Shown in pieces: positions 55,208 through 64,000 of a stretch of DNA of 64,000 nt; position 1 is the stretch's first letter; each line of letters begins with the position of its first letter. The notes beneath the pieces were generated by a model. That model was not told the DNA's origin. It ran no database searches and saw nothing but the letters and a program-made list of their open reading frames with translations. The position numbers and the translations under genes were made by a program. Origin of the DNA: Methylobacter sp. (GTDB taxonomy: Bacteria > Pseudomonadota > Gammaproteobacteria > Methylococcales > Methylomonadaceae); NCBI RefSeq assembly GCF_004322395.1, contig NZ_SCTW01000029.1, positions 1-64,000 on the forward strand. Reading direction: 5' to 3'.

Positions 55208-56197
55208 TTACAGCCAGCCCGACCTCTTAAGGCGCAAATACAGCAGCAGGCTACCCAGCGCTACGCCGCCGACCACCGCCGGATAGCTGTATTCCCAATC
55301 CAGCTCCGGCATGTGCCGGAAATTCATGCCGTACCAGCTGAACACCATGGTCGGTATCGCCAGGATCGCTCCCCAGCCGGCCAGCCGTTTGACGACTTCG
55401 TTTTGCCGCACCGTTTCAAAAGTCAGATGCACCTGCATCACCGCGAACAACATCTCGCGCATGCCGTGAATCGCCTGGTCGATGCGTTTGATGTGGTCGG
55501 CAATATCGCGAAAATACACCTGCACATCCTTGGGAATAAGCCCGCTATGAAAACGCATCAGTTCATTGCAAATATCGATGACCGGATTAATCGCGCTTTC
55601 CAGCTGCAACAACTCGCGCTTTAGTTCGTAAAGGCCTTCTATGGTCTGCCGGCTGGGCCGGTATTCAAATATTGCCGACTCCAGCACCTCGAACCGCTCC
55701 TGTAAACCGTCGATAACCGGCACATAGTTATCGACGATAAAATCCATGATCGAATACAACGCAAATCCGGGCCCTTTGGCCAGTTGCTGCGGCATGGCCT
55801 CACAACGTTCCCTGACTTTTCTGTGGTTGCGCGAAGCCCCGTGCCTGACCGTTACCAAAAAACGCGGCCCGAAGAAAATATGGGTTTCGCCAAATTCGAC
55901 CTGATTTTCCGCAAGATGGGCGGTATGCAATACCATGAACAGCGATTCGCCGTACTCCTCTATTTTCGGGCGCTGATGCGCTCTGCAGGCGTCTTCGATA
56001 GCTAAATCATGCAGCCCGAATTCCCGCTGGATTTCGGCCAACAAGTCGCTGTTTGCCTCGCGCAAACCCAGCCAGACAAAGGTGTTTTCCTGTTGCAGCA
56101 CTTCGCTGATGTCTTCGACGGTTACATCGCCGATGCTGACGCCGTTTTGATAGGCCACGCATTTCATGACCATGCTGTTGTCAATTTGCTCTGTCAA
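55208..56197 (-). CDS. CorA-family Mg2+/Co2+ channel
   Basis: 329 residues. Long cytoplasmic N-terminal domain, then two C-terminal helices with the signature YGMNF between them and LDWEYSYP in the loop; the basic tail RLKRSGWL ends the protein. HDLAIEDAC and MDFIVDNYVPVIDGL are family text. Lies 12 bases after the lipoprotein gene and may share its transcript. The 223 bases downstream to mtdB show no gene. Confidence 0.93.
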   Translation of the reverse strand: MTEQIDNSMVMKCVAYQNGVSIGDVTVEDISEVLQQENTFVWLGLREANSDLLAEIQREFGLHDLAIEDACRAHQRPKIEEYGESLFMVLHTAHLAENQVEFGETHIFFGPRFLVTVRHGASRNHRKVRERCEAMPQQLAKGPGFALYSIMDFIVDNYVPVIDGLQERFEVLESAIFEYRPSRQTIEGLYELKRELLQLESAINPVIDICNELMRFHSGLIPKDVQVYFRDIADHIKRIDQAIHGMREMLFAVMQVHLTFETVRQNEVVKRLAGWGAILAIPTMVFSWYGMNFRHMPELDWEYSYPAVVGGVALGSLLLYLRLKRSGWL

Positions 56198-56209
56198 AAG
56201 TTTCTCCCG

Positions 56210-57421
56210 TTATTTAGCAATAGTAATGGTCGGCGCGCCCTGCTGCGCCAAGTCGGTCATTGTCATTTGAAAAATCTGATACAGCAAGCGGAATCCCTCG
56301 CGATTCCATTGATAGCCGACTTCCGGCAGCAACGCATAATAATATTCGCCGAACTTGACGCTCAGATCGGCCGCCCCCGGTTCATTATCGCTGACCAGCA
56401 AGGACATGGTATTAACCGGATTTTCACTGACATGGGGCGTTTGCGGATGTTTGGCTACGATGTATTCCGGGTCGTCGCTGATGGACTGGCCGATAAAATT
56501 CAACACATTATGAAAGCTGCGCAAGCGGAAGACTCCGTGTATCGGCCATTCGCCGCCTGGATATCCGGGCCGAATATCGACGCTGACATCATTAGCCGCG
56601 CCTTGATCTGCTTCTTCCTGCAAACGGATGCGTTCCTCGTTGCTCAACCTCGCCGGATCGTAATTGGTCAGCAGAATATGCCCGGCTACCCGCTTACTCA
56701 GTACAACTTGCTTATGCTCGGCCTGATATTCGATCTTGAACTCTTTTTGCAACGCGGCCATTTGTTCCGCCGTCAACGATTCGGCCGGCAAGGTCCAATG
56801 CCGGTCAAACATCAACGGTTCGACAAACAGCTTGTGTCTGTCCTGGATCGACGACAAATGCAGCACGGCTTGCCGAAACAACCGATAGCCTTCGGCATCG
56901 CCGGGTTTGTTCAGATAAACGCCGCCCTGTTCGCCGCCGTTAAGCCGCAACTCCCCTGCCAGCAGGCGCAGGATCAAGTCCACATCGGCACCTTGCCGCA
57001 ACAGCATGGTCAGTTTGTTTTCCTGAAATGGCGTCAGCAAACGGCGGGTAAACTCCTCGCCCTCGATCGGCACGATGCTGATGGTCGGGTTCTCGGACAT
57101 TGTGCCTCCGAACACCGGCGTCAGTAACGAACCGGTCTCACCGGTAAACGCCGGCGTCGCCCCGGCATTAAATTGGAAATTAAAAGTCGCGGCAATATTG
57201 GAAACGCCGGTGAAATGCAAGGGCTGATGCTGATGGGAACGGGCAATATTCAACAGCAGCTGTTTGGACAGAATGTCAGTGGTTGTCTTGTCGTATTCGA
57301 TGACCGCGTGGTCCAGCGCCATCGGTGAAAAGCAGCCTTGCAAGCTGCATAAAGTCAGTATCGTGAGCCATCTTGCAGCGTCTTTGGTGAACACTAAAGA
57401 CGGGTGGAAATTGAAAATCAT
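56210..57421 (-). CDS. Conserved-looking lipoprotein of unknown function
   Basis: 403 residues. A lipobox (LCSLQGC) ends a signal sequence of about 30 residues, so it should be a lipoprotein. IEYDKTTTDILSKQLLLNIARS after the Cys is a notable block; the rest is mixed alpha/beta. I do not recognise the family. ATG 57421 has AAAGGA upstream and is preferred over an upstream in-frame ATG. A 372-residue open frame on the opposite strand is judged a shadow. Confidence 0.75.
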   Translation of the reverse strand: MIFNFHPSLVFTKDAARWLTILTLCSLQGCFSPMALDHAVIEYDKTTTDILSKQLLLNIARSHQHQPLHFTGVSNIAATFNFQFNAGATPAFTGETGSLLTPVFGGTMSENPTISIVPIEGEEFTRRLLTPFQENKLTMLLRQGADVDLILRLLAGELRLNGGEQGGVYLNKPGDAEGYRLFRQAVLHLSSIQDRHKLFVEPLMFDRHWTLPAESLTAEQMAALQKEFKIEYQAEHKQVVLSKRVAGHILLTNYDPARLSNEERIRLQEEADQGAANDVSVDIRPGYPGGEWPIHGVFRLRSFHNVLNFIGQSISDDPEYIVAKHPQTPHVSENPVNTMSLLVSDNEPGAADLSVKFGEYYYALLPEVGYQWNREGFRLLYQIFQMTMTDLAQQGAPTITIAK

Positions 57422-57650
57422 AGGTTCCTTTGAATTTGGCAAATAATAATTAAGTTTGTATTTTACAGGCACTAAAACACAATTAGATTTTAATTATTGC
57501 CAATGTCCTCAGTTAAATCGTCGCATCAAAAGTTTATCCGAGCTGGCTATATTAAGGTTTGTAATCAACTGCTAATCAACACCTATTTTTCCACTATCCG
57601 GCATGAACAAGATTCCTAAAATCGATCCAAGCCAATCGCCGGAAAGCCCA

Positions 57651-58022
57651 TCATAGTGCATCATCGACCAGCTTCTGCTCACGGATGACATTCCCATCTG
57701 CCAAATCGCACAGTACGACCCATTCCGAACCGTCGTGCGCCTGTATTGCATATTGCGCCAAAAATGCTCCATGCCGATGTAATATTTGTTGTTTCTCAAC
57801 CGTTCCCGGATGTAAAAGCAACGCCTTCCGTTGGCAGGGTTCGATATTAACCTTACTGGGAGGTAATGCATAGCGACCATCGGTCGTATTCGTATCCACT
57901 CTGTCGACCGCTCCGGGTTTTAATCCCGATAGATCTGCTGAATGGGCTATGTTTGACAATACAGTCTGAGCCATAAGACTCGACACCAAGATCAAAACTT
58001 TTTTAACAAACTTGCTATTCAT
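57651..58022 (-). CDS. Small secreted protein, hypothetical
   Basis: 123 residues with a clear signal peptide ending near SNIAHSA. The C-terminal GSEWVVLCDLADGNVIREQKLVDDA resembles the end of a PepSY-like fold, but no family is certain. Two Cys in the mature part could pair. It is followed by 178 bases without a gene before the lipoprotein start. Confidence 0.55.
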   Translation of the reverse strand: MNSKFVKKVLILVSSLMAQTVLSNIAHSADLSGLKPGAVDRVDTNTTDGRYALPPSKVNIEPCQRKALLLHPGTVEKQQILHRHGAFLAQYAIQAHDGSEWVVLCDLADGNVIREQKLVDDAL

Positions 58023-58713
58023 AAAAGCGCCTCGTAAAACTGTAAAGAAACCGCTTGAATTAATCCCGGCCCAATCGATGCTTTATTGATTTCAAAAACA
58101 ACCGGCCATGCAAAACTGATCATCAAGCAATTGGCTACATAATATAAAAAGCGCTGTAAAAAAATTGTAAATTTTGAACACGCCGCTATACATTTTTCTG
58201 AACCAAAATGAGCTATCGCAGCCAATGGCCGCGCATAAAAGAAGGACAACACAGGGCAAATTAAATACAGTGATGTTATTTCGGGTATCCCGACCTAATC
58301 AGTAATTTTTCACGCTGTCCAATTTAAAAACACCAGCCCCGTTAAGCCTTAAGTCGCTAGCCCACGCTTAATATTCGGTTAATCAATACCGCGGCTTAGT
58401 CAAATAATCGCAAAACTTTATTCAAACTATAGCCATAGATTGCTTCCATTAGCGCAACAATCCGTTTCCTATCAGTAAACATATCGTTACGAAATATTTA
58501 CTTTAAAAACCCTACCATAAAACCATCGTTGAAATTCAATAGAAGAATTGACAGATGGACATTCTATTTTTTGTTTCCAGTTTTGGATCTCGCCAAACAG
58601 AAAAGCTTTCCCTTGAATCAACAAAATTTGAACGGCGCAACCCCCGACCCCGCACTGAACACAACAAAACCTTAACGATATTCCCGCTAGTTTAAAATCA
58701 TAAGCCAGTTCAA
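58023..58713. other. 691-bp gene-free divergent region
   Basis: Upstream of both the leftward secreted-protein gene and the rightward nhaD. It is A/T rich and likely to hold their promoters. A 77-codon frame on the minus strand (58019-58252) has no recognisable content. No repeats or hairpins of note. Confidence 0.5.
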
Positions 58714-60162
58714 ATGAAAAAATTTACCCACCTCATCAACGTTCGTCATTTTTTTGCTTTAACAGTTCTTTTGCTTTTACCTGACTTCGCTTTTGCGGAA
58801 GACGTGACGCAACAATTGGATTTAAAAAACCATTTTATCGGTTATTTTGCCGTTGCGGTCACTGTCATTGCCTATGCCATCGCAATGACCGAAGATTTGC
58901 ATCAAATGAGTAAAGCAAAACCCATGGTATTAGGTTCAGCATTAATCTGGTTCGCCATATTTGTTTTTTATAGCGTGGAATATGGGACAGCAAAAAATGT
59001 CGCCACCGTTTTCCAAAGTAATTTAACGGCTTATGCGGAGTTGTTTCTATTTATTACGGTGTCGATGACTTTTTTAAATGTCATGACCGAGCGGGGCATT
59101 TTCGACGCTTTGCGCATTGCATTAGCCAATAGACAGTACAGTTATCGGCAATTATTTTGGATTACCGGTGTGTTGGCTTTTTTACTATCCCTGGTTATCA
59201 GCAGTTTGACGGTAGGCTTGTTGATGGGATATATCATATTGGTGATAGGGAAAAGTAACCCTAAATTTGTGGGATTAGCAGGCTTGAATGCCGTGGTTGC
59301 CGCGAATGCAGGCGGTACTATAAGTCCTTTAGGCGGCATTTCCACCTTCTTCGTTTGGCAACAAAACGCACTGCATTTCATCCAGTTTTTTACTTTAACG
59401 ATTCCCTGTATAGTGAACTTTTTAGTGCCTGCATCCATCATGCACTTTGCAGTTACTAAAGAAACGCCTGCCTTTTCTAAAGAAACGCCTGTTTTAAAAC
59501 GCGGCAGCAAGCGGGTTATTTTTATATTTATCCTCACCTTCAGCATGACCATTTTATCGAACGTCTTTCTCGATATGCCCGCGATAGCGGGAATGATGCT
59601 GGGTTTAGCGTTATTACAATTCTTTGCTTATTATTTAACTAAATCTGAAAAATTGAGCCATTTTTTAATACCTGAAACACAAGAAACCAGCGATTCGAAT
59701 AAAGGTTTCGATGTTTTTAAGTGTATTGCCGGTGTCGATTGGGATACTTTGTTATTTTTCTACGGTGCTATGATGATCGTCGGCGCACTGAACTTTTTAG
59801 GTTATTTAGATGCGATGGCGCATTATTTGTTCACCGAAATCAGTCCTACCGTAGCAAATATCTTAATTGGTTTATCATCCTCGTCCATTGATAACGGCAC
59901 ATTGATGTTTGCCGTGTTAAATATGCATCCCAACCTTCCAATTGGACAATGGTTATTATTAACCTTGACCTTGGGTGTCGGCGGTAGTTTATTGGCGATC
60001 GGTTCCGCACCGGCGTTACATGTATTGGGATTAATGAAAGGCAATATGGAAGAAGGCGAAGGCTATACCTTTACCCTGCATTTACGTTGGATGCCTGCCA
60101 TTTTATTAGGTTTTTTCGCCAGTATCGTTACGCTTTTTTTTATAAATGGCGGCAGATTCTAA
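58714..60162 (+). CDS. nhaD: Na+/H+ antiporter NhaD
   Basis: 482 residues. Signal-like first helix (FFALTVLLLLPDFAFA), then about twelve membrane helices. AIAMTEDLHQMSKAKP, ANAGGTISPLGGISTFFVW, GVDWDTLLFFYGAMMIVG and LSSSSIDNGTLMFAV are NhaD text. Exports Na+ in exchange for H+ at the inner membrane. A short internal duplication (KETPAFSKETPV) lies in a cytoplasmic loop near residue 250. The stop overlaps the porin start (TAATG). Confidence 0.93.
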   Translation: MKKFTHLINVRHFFALTVLLLLPDFAFAEDVTQQLDLKNHFIGYFAVAVTVIAYAIAMTEDLHQMSKAKPMVLGSALIWFAIFVFYSVEYGTAKNVATVFQSNLTAYAELFLFITVSMTFLNVMTERGIFDALRIALANRQYSYRQLFWITGVLAFLLSLVISSLTVGLLMGYIILVIGKSNPKFVGLAGLNAVVAANAGGTISPLGGISTFFVWQQNALHFIQFFTLTIPCIVNFLVPASIMHFAVTKETPAFSKETPVLKRGSKRVIFIFILTFSMTILSNVFLDMPAIAGMMLGLALLQFFAYYLTKSEKLSHFLIPETQETSDSNKGFDVFKCIAGVDWDTLLFFYGAMMIVGALNFLGYLDAMAHYLFTEISPTVANILIGLSSSSIDNGTLMFAVLNMHPNLPIGQWLLLTLTLGVGGSLLAIGSAPALHVLGLMKGNMEEGEGYTFTLHLRWMPAILLGFFASIVTLFFINGGRF

Positions 60163-61331
60163 TGTTCGTACGAAACTGCTTATTAGGTGTTTGCAGTGTT
60201 TTGATACTAAGTAATGTAGCCAGTGCAAACGACACACCTACTGGGTTGATTTCCGAACTGTCCGGAAAAGATGCGTCCAGTTGGACCGGACTGCACGCTT
60301 ATGGACTGAATCTCGGCGGCTGGGCGGCGGGCGGCATCAACTATAACACCGATGATCCCACGGATAGTAATAACGGTCCGGTATCCATGACCGACCGAAG
60401 CGGCGAGTTTCATTTGTACCAGTTGAACCTATTCTTGGAAAAAGCCGTCGTCAAAGGCCCAACCTGGGATGTCGGCGGACGCTTCGACTTCATGTTCGGC
60501 ACGGATAGCCGCTATACCCAAGCAACCGGCCATTGGGACATGGGTTTGATCAGCCAACGCGACCTGCGTTTTTACGACATCGCCCTGCCGCAGGCTTACG
60601 TGGAAGTCTTTGCTCCGATCGGTAACGGCTTGAGCGGAAAATTCGGCCATTTTTACGGCATCATCGGTTATGAGTCGGTGCCATCGCCACTGAATTTCTT
60701 TTCTTCGCACTCCTACAGCTTCAAGTCCTCCCCTTTTACCGCGACGGGCGCACTGTTTAGCTATGCACTGAACGATCAATGGAGCTTAAACCTCGGGGCG
60801 ATAACCGGTGCCGACAATTTCGCCCGGGATTTAGGCGCCATGAGCCATACGAGCGGACTGACCTGGAACAATGCCAAGACCGGCACCACGGTTTCTTTTT
60901 CGGTGTTGCAAGGCGATGTCTACAAAAGCCAGAGTTCCGAGCTGGTGTATTATTCGGCGATTCTCCAGCAAGACCTCGGGAAATGGCATTACGTACTCCA
61001 ACATGACCGGGGAACCCAGCAGAATGCCGTTGCTCAAGGACAAAATGCCGAGTGGTATTCCATCGTCCAATACCTGACCTATCAGGTGGCCGATACGTGG
61101 GGACTGGGTGTGCGTGGCGAATGGTTCCGGGATCACAACGGGGTTCGCTATTCGGCAGGTGCCGCCAACTATTACGCGATGACCGCCGGAGTGAACTGGA
61201 AACCCAAGAGCTGGTTGATGATCCGCCCTGAAGTGCGTTACGACTGGAGCCAGGCACAAATCGCCCCTTTTGACGGAGGACAACGGACCGATCAAGTTTT
61301 ATTGGGAGTCGACGCAGTCATTCAATTTTGA
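60162..61331 (+). CDS. Outer-membrane beta-barrel porin (BBP2/OmpL-like)
   Basis: 389 residues; signal peptide MFVRNCLLGVCSVLILSNVASA. GLHAYGLNLGGWAAGGINYN, RFDFMFGTDSRYTQATGHWD and the ending RPEVRYDWSQAQIAPFDGG, then VDAVIQF are typical of the BBP2 putative beta-barrel porin family, with a terminal Phe. The ATG at 60162 shares one base with the nhaD stop, so translation is coupled. Likely a pore linked in some way to ion homeostasis; substrate unknown. Confidence 0.85.
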   Translation: MFVRNCLLGVCSVLILSNVASANDTPTGLISELSGKDASSWTGLHAYGLNLGGWAAGGINYNTDDPTDSNNGPVSMTDRSGEFHLYQLNLFLEKAVVKGPTWDVGGRFDFMFGTDSRYTQATGHWDMGLISQRDLRFYDIALPQAYVEVFAPIGNGLSGKFGHFYGIIGYESVPSPLNFFSSHSYSFKSSPFTATGALFSYALNDQWSLNLGAITGADNFARDLGAMSHTSGLTWNNAKTGTTVSFSVLQGDVYKSQSSELVYYSAILQQDLGKWHYVLQHDRGTQQNAVAQGQNAEWYSIVQYLTYQVADTWGLGVRGEWFRDHNGVRYSAGAANYYAMTAGVNWKPKSWLMIRPEVRYDWSQAQIAPFDGGQRTDQVLLGVDAVIQF

Positions 61332-61876
61332 AGAGCCCCCCGTGATGAAATCATTGCAGTTAAGATCTGATGTTATGCGGTTGATAGAATTTATCCTGAT
61401 TTGGAGTCGCTAACGCGACGATTATTTGAATCGGGTTCTCGCACCCGAAGGCGAGTTACTTTCTTTTGCGCCTCGGCAACTGCTAAGTTACATGGATGTA
61501 ATGAATGCAGAAAATGCAGGAGCATTTTTCTGTCCTGCATCGCCTAAAGCGCTTACTGTTGGTGCTCTCGATCGCTGTTTCAGACGCGATTCTACCTCCT
61601 GCATCTGTACAATCGAAAAGAAAGCAATCAAAGACCAATCCGATGGGAGCGGATTGGGACGCCAAAGGCGCACGAAGTGCGAGCGCCAGGAAGGCGCGAG
61701 TCAGCAGGCGACCCGGTTGCCGCTTTAATCACTCGGCACATACCTGTGCCTCGCCCTTGTATGGGAGAAACGGAAGCGGCTAGAATTGCGGAGGCGGAGC
61801 AGCTCAAAGTGCTGCTCATTTACGATGCCGACAACAAGCTCACGGAACACATGAGCAAAGCCTTTGCGACTTCGCA
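61332..61876. other. 545-bp interval with palindromic repeats
   Basis: Between the porin and the second sensor kinase. It contains an 8-bp inverted repeat (ATGCAGGA 61514-61521, TCCTGCAT 61533-61540), the palindromic word TACATGGATGTA (61491-61502), and iterated GGCGCACGAAGTGCGAGCGCC-like text near 61663-61693. A 67-codon frame (61677-61880) touches the kinase start as GTGA but begins inside repeats; I do not call it a gene. Confidence 0.55.
61514..61540. repeat. Short hairpin repeat between porin and sensor kinase
   Basis: ATGCAGGA and TCCTGCAT flank an 11-base loop. It lies in the same cluster as the TACATGGATGTA word, which also occurs in inverted sense within 51831-51846, suggesting a dispersed repeat family. 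Confidence 0.6.
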
Positions 61877-63472
61877 GTGATTTTATGTATAGAGCAGACT
61901 CTCTTGAAATCTACTAGAAAAACGACAGAAAAGCCTTCCGACTATCAGCATAGCGAATCGCCCTCCCATGGACACTGGCTTTGGGGCATCGCCATTCCGC
62001 TGTTATTGACATTAATCGACTGGCCGTTTCGAGAAATACTCACGACCAGCAATATTCTGATGTTTTATCTGCTGGGGGTATTTTTTGTCGCCATTCGGTT
62101 CGGTTTTTGGCCGTCTATTCTGGCATCATTGACTAACGCCGCCGCCTTCGCCTATTTCTTCGCTCCCCCGATTTTTTCCTTCGCAATCGCCGAGCCGGAA
62201 AACCTGGCCGGGCTGGCGGTAACGATGGTGGTTGGTACGGTGACCAGCAAGTTGGCGGAAAACGTCCGCCACCAGGCCCGCGTGGCCGAACAGAGGGAGC
62301 GGCGAGCGTCGGTCCTTTATCGATTGAGCAAGGAGTTAGCCGAAGCCCGTTTGGAAACAGAAATTATCGAAATCGGCGTGCATCATCTCTATGCCGAATT
62401 CGGTGGACGAAACACGTTTTTATTTCCCGACCGCAACGGGCTTGTATGTTATCCCAATGAACCGCCCTTGGACATTTCTTTACAAGGCGCCGATTTGGGC
62501 ATGGCTCGGCGGGTCTTCAACCACGGGCAGATGGAAAGCAATAGCATCGATACCTTTTCTAATGAAAAAGCTCTATACATGCCCCTGACCGGCTCAACAG
62601 GAACCATTGGAGTACTGGTGCTTGAGTCCGTCAATCCGCGTCGAATATTCCTTCCCGAACAGCGCCAATTTTTAGGCGCTTTTATCAATCAAATCAGCCA
62701 CGCTTTAGAAAGAGCCAGCTTAGCGGAACAAGCCAAGGACGCGACCTTGAAAATGCAGGCGGAAACCTTGCGTAATTCCCTGCTCAGCAGTATTTCCCAT
62801 GATTTAAGAACGCCGCTGGCGGCCATCGTCTGCGCCGCCAGTACATTGGAAACGGATAGAGGGTATTTGAACGAAGACAGGAAAAGAAAATTGGCGAGCG
62901 CAATCAGTGAGGAAGCTCAGCGTATGTCCGACCTGACCATCAAAATCCTGGAAATGGCGCGGCTGGAAGCCGGCGAAGTAGTGCTCAACCGGCAGTGGTG
63001 CGCACCGGAAGAAGTTGTCGGTAGTGCGTTACGACGGCTCGACAAGAAACTGAAAGGCCGGCAAGTCAATGTGTCTATGCCGGATGGGCAGGCGTTGGTT
63101 TATGTCGATGCGGTATTGTTGCAACAAGTCATAGTGAATTTGCTGGATAATGCCGACAAATATTCGCCGTCCGGATTGCCTATCGACATTTCGGTTGAAA
63201 CCACCCCGTTCGGATTGTCGATAGCCGTGGCGGACAGAGGATTGGGAATTCCTGAGGACTTGCAGGAAAAGATTTTCGACAAATTTTTTCGAATTCACAC
63301 AGAAAGCGCGCAAAGCGGCGTCGGTTTGGGCTTGCCCATTTGCCGCGCCATTGTCGAAGCCCACAGCGGTGAAATTCACACAACCAACCGCAGCATAGGC
63401 GGAGCGGTGTTTCAACTGCATCTTCCCGTGTTGGAAGCAGCCCCGACTATCGATTCGGAAGAGAAAGGCTGA
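61877..63472 (+). CDS. KdpD-like sensor histidine kinase lacking the N-terminal KdpD/USP domains
   Basis: 531 residues. It begins at the four-helix DUF4118 membrane unit (about 35-125), then GAF (RRASVLYRLSKELAEA onward), HisKA with phospho-His at about 308 (SHDLRTPLAAIV) and HATPase (NLLDNADKYSP, DRGLGIP, GVGLGLPICRAIV). It is a paralogue of the C-terminal half of KdpD at 46176-48920. The start is uncertain (GTG 61877 or TTG 61904). It lies downstream of nhaD and a porin, so it probably senses Na+, pH or osmotic state. Confidence 0.9.
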   Translation: MILCIEQTLLKSTRKTTEKPSDYQHSESPSHGHWLWGIAIPLLLTLIDWPFREILTTSNILMFYLLGVFFVAIRFGFWPSILASLTNAAAFAYFFAPPIFSFAIAEPENLAGLAVTMVVGTVTSKLAENVRHQARVAEQRERRASVLYRLSKELAEARLETEIIEIGVHHLYAEFGGRNTFLFPDRNGLVCYPNEPPLDISLQGADLGMARRVFNHGQMESNSIDTFSNEKALYMPLTGSTGTIGVLVLESVNPRRIFLPEQRQFLGAFINQISHALERASLAEQAKDATLKMQAETLRNSLLSSISHDLRTPLAAIVCAASTLETDRGYLNEDRKRKLASAISEEAQRMSDLTIKILEMARLEAGEVVLNRQWCAPEEVVGSALRRLDKKLKGRQVNVSMPDGQALVYVDAVLLQQVIVNLLDNADKYSPSGLPIDISVETTPFGLSIAVADRGLGIPEDLQEKIFDKFFRIHTESAQSGVGLGLPICRAIVEAHSGEIHTTNRSIGGAVFQLHLPVLEAAPTIDSEEKG

Positions 63473-63476
63473 CACC

Positions 63477-64000
63477 ATGAAAACCACAGGCCCACTACTT
63501 TTGCTGATTGAAGATGACCCACAGCTCCGGCCGTTGCTGACTACCGCGTTGGAAAGCCAGGATTATACGGTGCTTGCTGTTACCGGCGGACGCGAGGGCT
63601 TGACCGCCGCCCGCAACCGTCAGCCCGGCTTGCTTATTCTTGACTTAGGATTACCGGATATCGATGGACAGGAAGTCATCCGCCGTCTGCGCACTTGGTC
63701 CGAGCTGCCTATCATAGTGCTTTCGGCTCGCGACCAAGAAAACGATATTACCCAAGCGCTGGACAACGGCGCCGACGATTACCTGACCAAACCGTTCAGC
63801 ACCGCGGAATTGATGTCCCGCATTAAAGCCTTGCTCAGGCGCGTTGCCAAGTTGCCAGGTGGCGGCGCTCAGGAGTGTTTTCAGGTTGATGAACTGAAAA
63901 TAGAATTAACCCGGCGGCGGGTTTTTGTCGGCGAACAGGAAGTTCACTTAACGCCGACAGAATTCCGCTTGCTCAGCGTATTAGTGCGCAACGCCGGTTT
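63477..64000 (+). CDS. KdpE-like OmpR-family response regulator (3' end outside the window)
   Basis: From ATG 63477 it reads MKTTGPLLLLIEDDPQLRPL, with phospho-acceptor Asp in LLILDLGLPDIDG, YLTKPFS, and the start of an OmpR-type DNA-binding domain (LTPTEFRLLSVLVRNAG) when the window ends. Four bases separate it from the kinase stop, so the two form one unit. Closely resembles KdpE at 45482-46183. Targets are unknown; nhaD upstream is the obvious candidate. Confidence 0.9.
   Translation, partial: MKTTGPLLLLIEDDPQLRPLLTTALESQDYTVLAVTGGREGLTAARNRQPGLLILDLGLPDIDGQEVIRRLRTWSELPIIVLSARDQENDITQALDNGADDYLTKPFSTAELMSRIKALLRRVAKLPGGGAQECFQVDELKIELTRRRVFVGEQEVHLTPTEFRLLSVLVRNAG

Noticed and set aside
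56009-57127. Open frame of 372 codons on the plus strand
   Set aside because: It is antisense to the lipoprotein gene, which has a lipobox, a good ribosome site and normal composition; the plus-strand protein shows no motif.
58019-58252. 77-codon minus-strand frame upstream of the secreted-protein gene
   Set aside because: No ribosome site or family resemblance; it lies in A/T-rich divergent promoter DNA.
61677-61880. 67-codon frame overlapping the kinase start as GTGA
   Set aside because: Its first half is translated repeat DNA and the product has no recognisable domain; the overlap may be chance.
1-64000. CRISPR array, tRNA or rRNA genes
   Set aside because: No regularly spaced direct repeats and no rRNA or cloverleaf-like conserved text was recognised on reading; small RNAs cannot be excluded without a covariance search.

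Overview
The window looks like a chromosomal segment of a gammaproteobacterial methylotroph, most likely a methanotroph of the Methylococcales. The main clue is a recognisable NAD(P)-dependent methylene-tetrahydromethanopterin dehydrogenase (mtdB, about 54.1-55.0 kb). Supporting clues are a copper-type TonB receptor resembling OprC/NosA, a gammaproteobacterial housekeeping set (typA, thrB, rsd/algQ-like, kdp) and dispersed palindromic repeats. No rRNA, tRNA or CRISPR array was seen.

Layout. (1) 1-1.4 kb is a mobile-element landing zone: the edge of a probable IS110/IS1111 element, a complete IS5-family element with a frameshifted transposase, and a broken nucleotidyltransferase fragment. (2) 1.4-25.6 kb is a surface-glycan locus. 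It opens with a complete CMP-pseudaminic acid pathway (pseB, pseC, pseF, a pseG-pseH fusion, pseI). A two-gene cassette (AAC(3)-like acyltransferase plus DUF4910 zinc-peptidase-like protein) interrupts it and is flanked by diverged direct repeats, one of which is a dead 5' copy of pseI. Next come glycosyltransferases, an Fe(II)/2-oxoglutarate-type oxygenase, FkbM and TIGR04325 methyltransferases, an ABC flippase-like exporter, a sugar dehydratase/aminotransferase pair, and finally an epimerase, a WecA/WbpL-type initiating transferase and a WbpM-type 4,6-dehydratase. (3) 25.6-42.4 kb is mixed housekeeping: LysR regulator, rhodanese, typA, an L,D-transpeptidase lipoprotein with a SPOR domain, small membrane proteins, TauE exporter, UPF0182 protein, Rsd-like protein, a stray glycosyltransferase with no normal start codon, a SufR-like regulator divergent from a truncated haemoglobin/flavo-iron-sulfur reductase pair, a nucleosidase, and a DUF2782-thrB-sirB2 cluster. 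(4) 42.8-45.0 kb is the copper-type TonB receptor. (5) 45.5-53.8 kb is a complete kdpFABCDE potassium operon on the minus strand, including the 29-codon kdpF and a large perfect hairpin repeat between kdpA and kdpB. (6) 54.1-58.0 kb holds mtdB, corA, a lipoprotein and a secreted protein. (7) 58.7-64.0 kb holds an NhaD Na+/H+ antiporter overlapping a beta-barrel porin, then a second KdpDE-type two-component system whose kinase lacks the KdpD N-terminal domains; its regulator runs off the window.

How the parts work together. Region 2 should make nucleotide-activated pseudaminic acid and at least one 3- or 4-amino sugar, assemble them on undecaprenyl phosphate and flip the product, giving an O-antigen or capsule. 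Regions 5 and 7 are cation homeostasis (K+, Na+/H+, Mg2+) with two related sensor systems. The haemoglobin/reductase pair is probably for nitric oxide or oxygen stress, and the copper receptor fits a methanotroph's copper demand. These roles are inferred from family membership and gene order.
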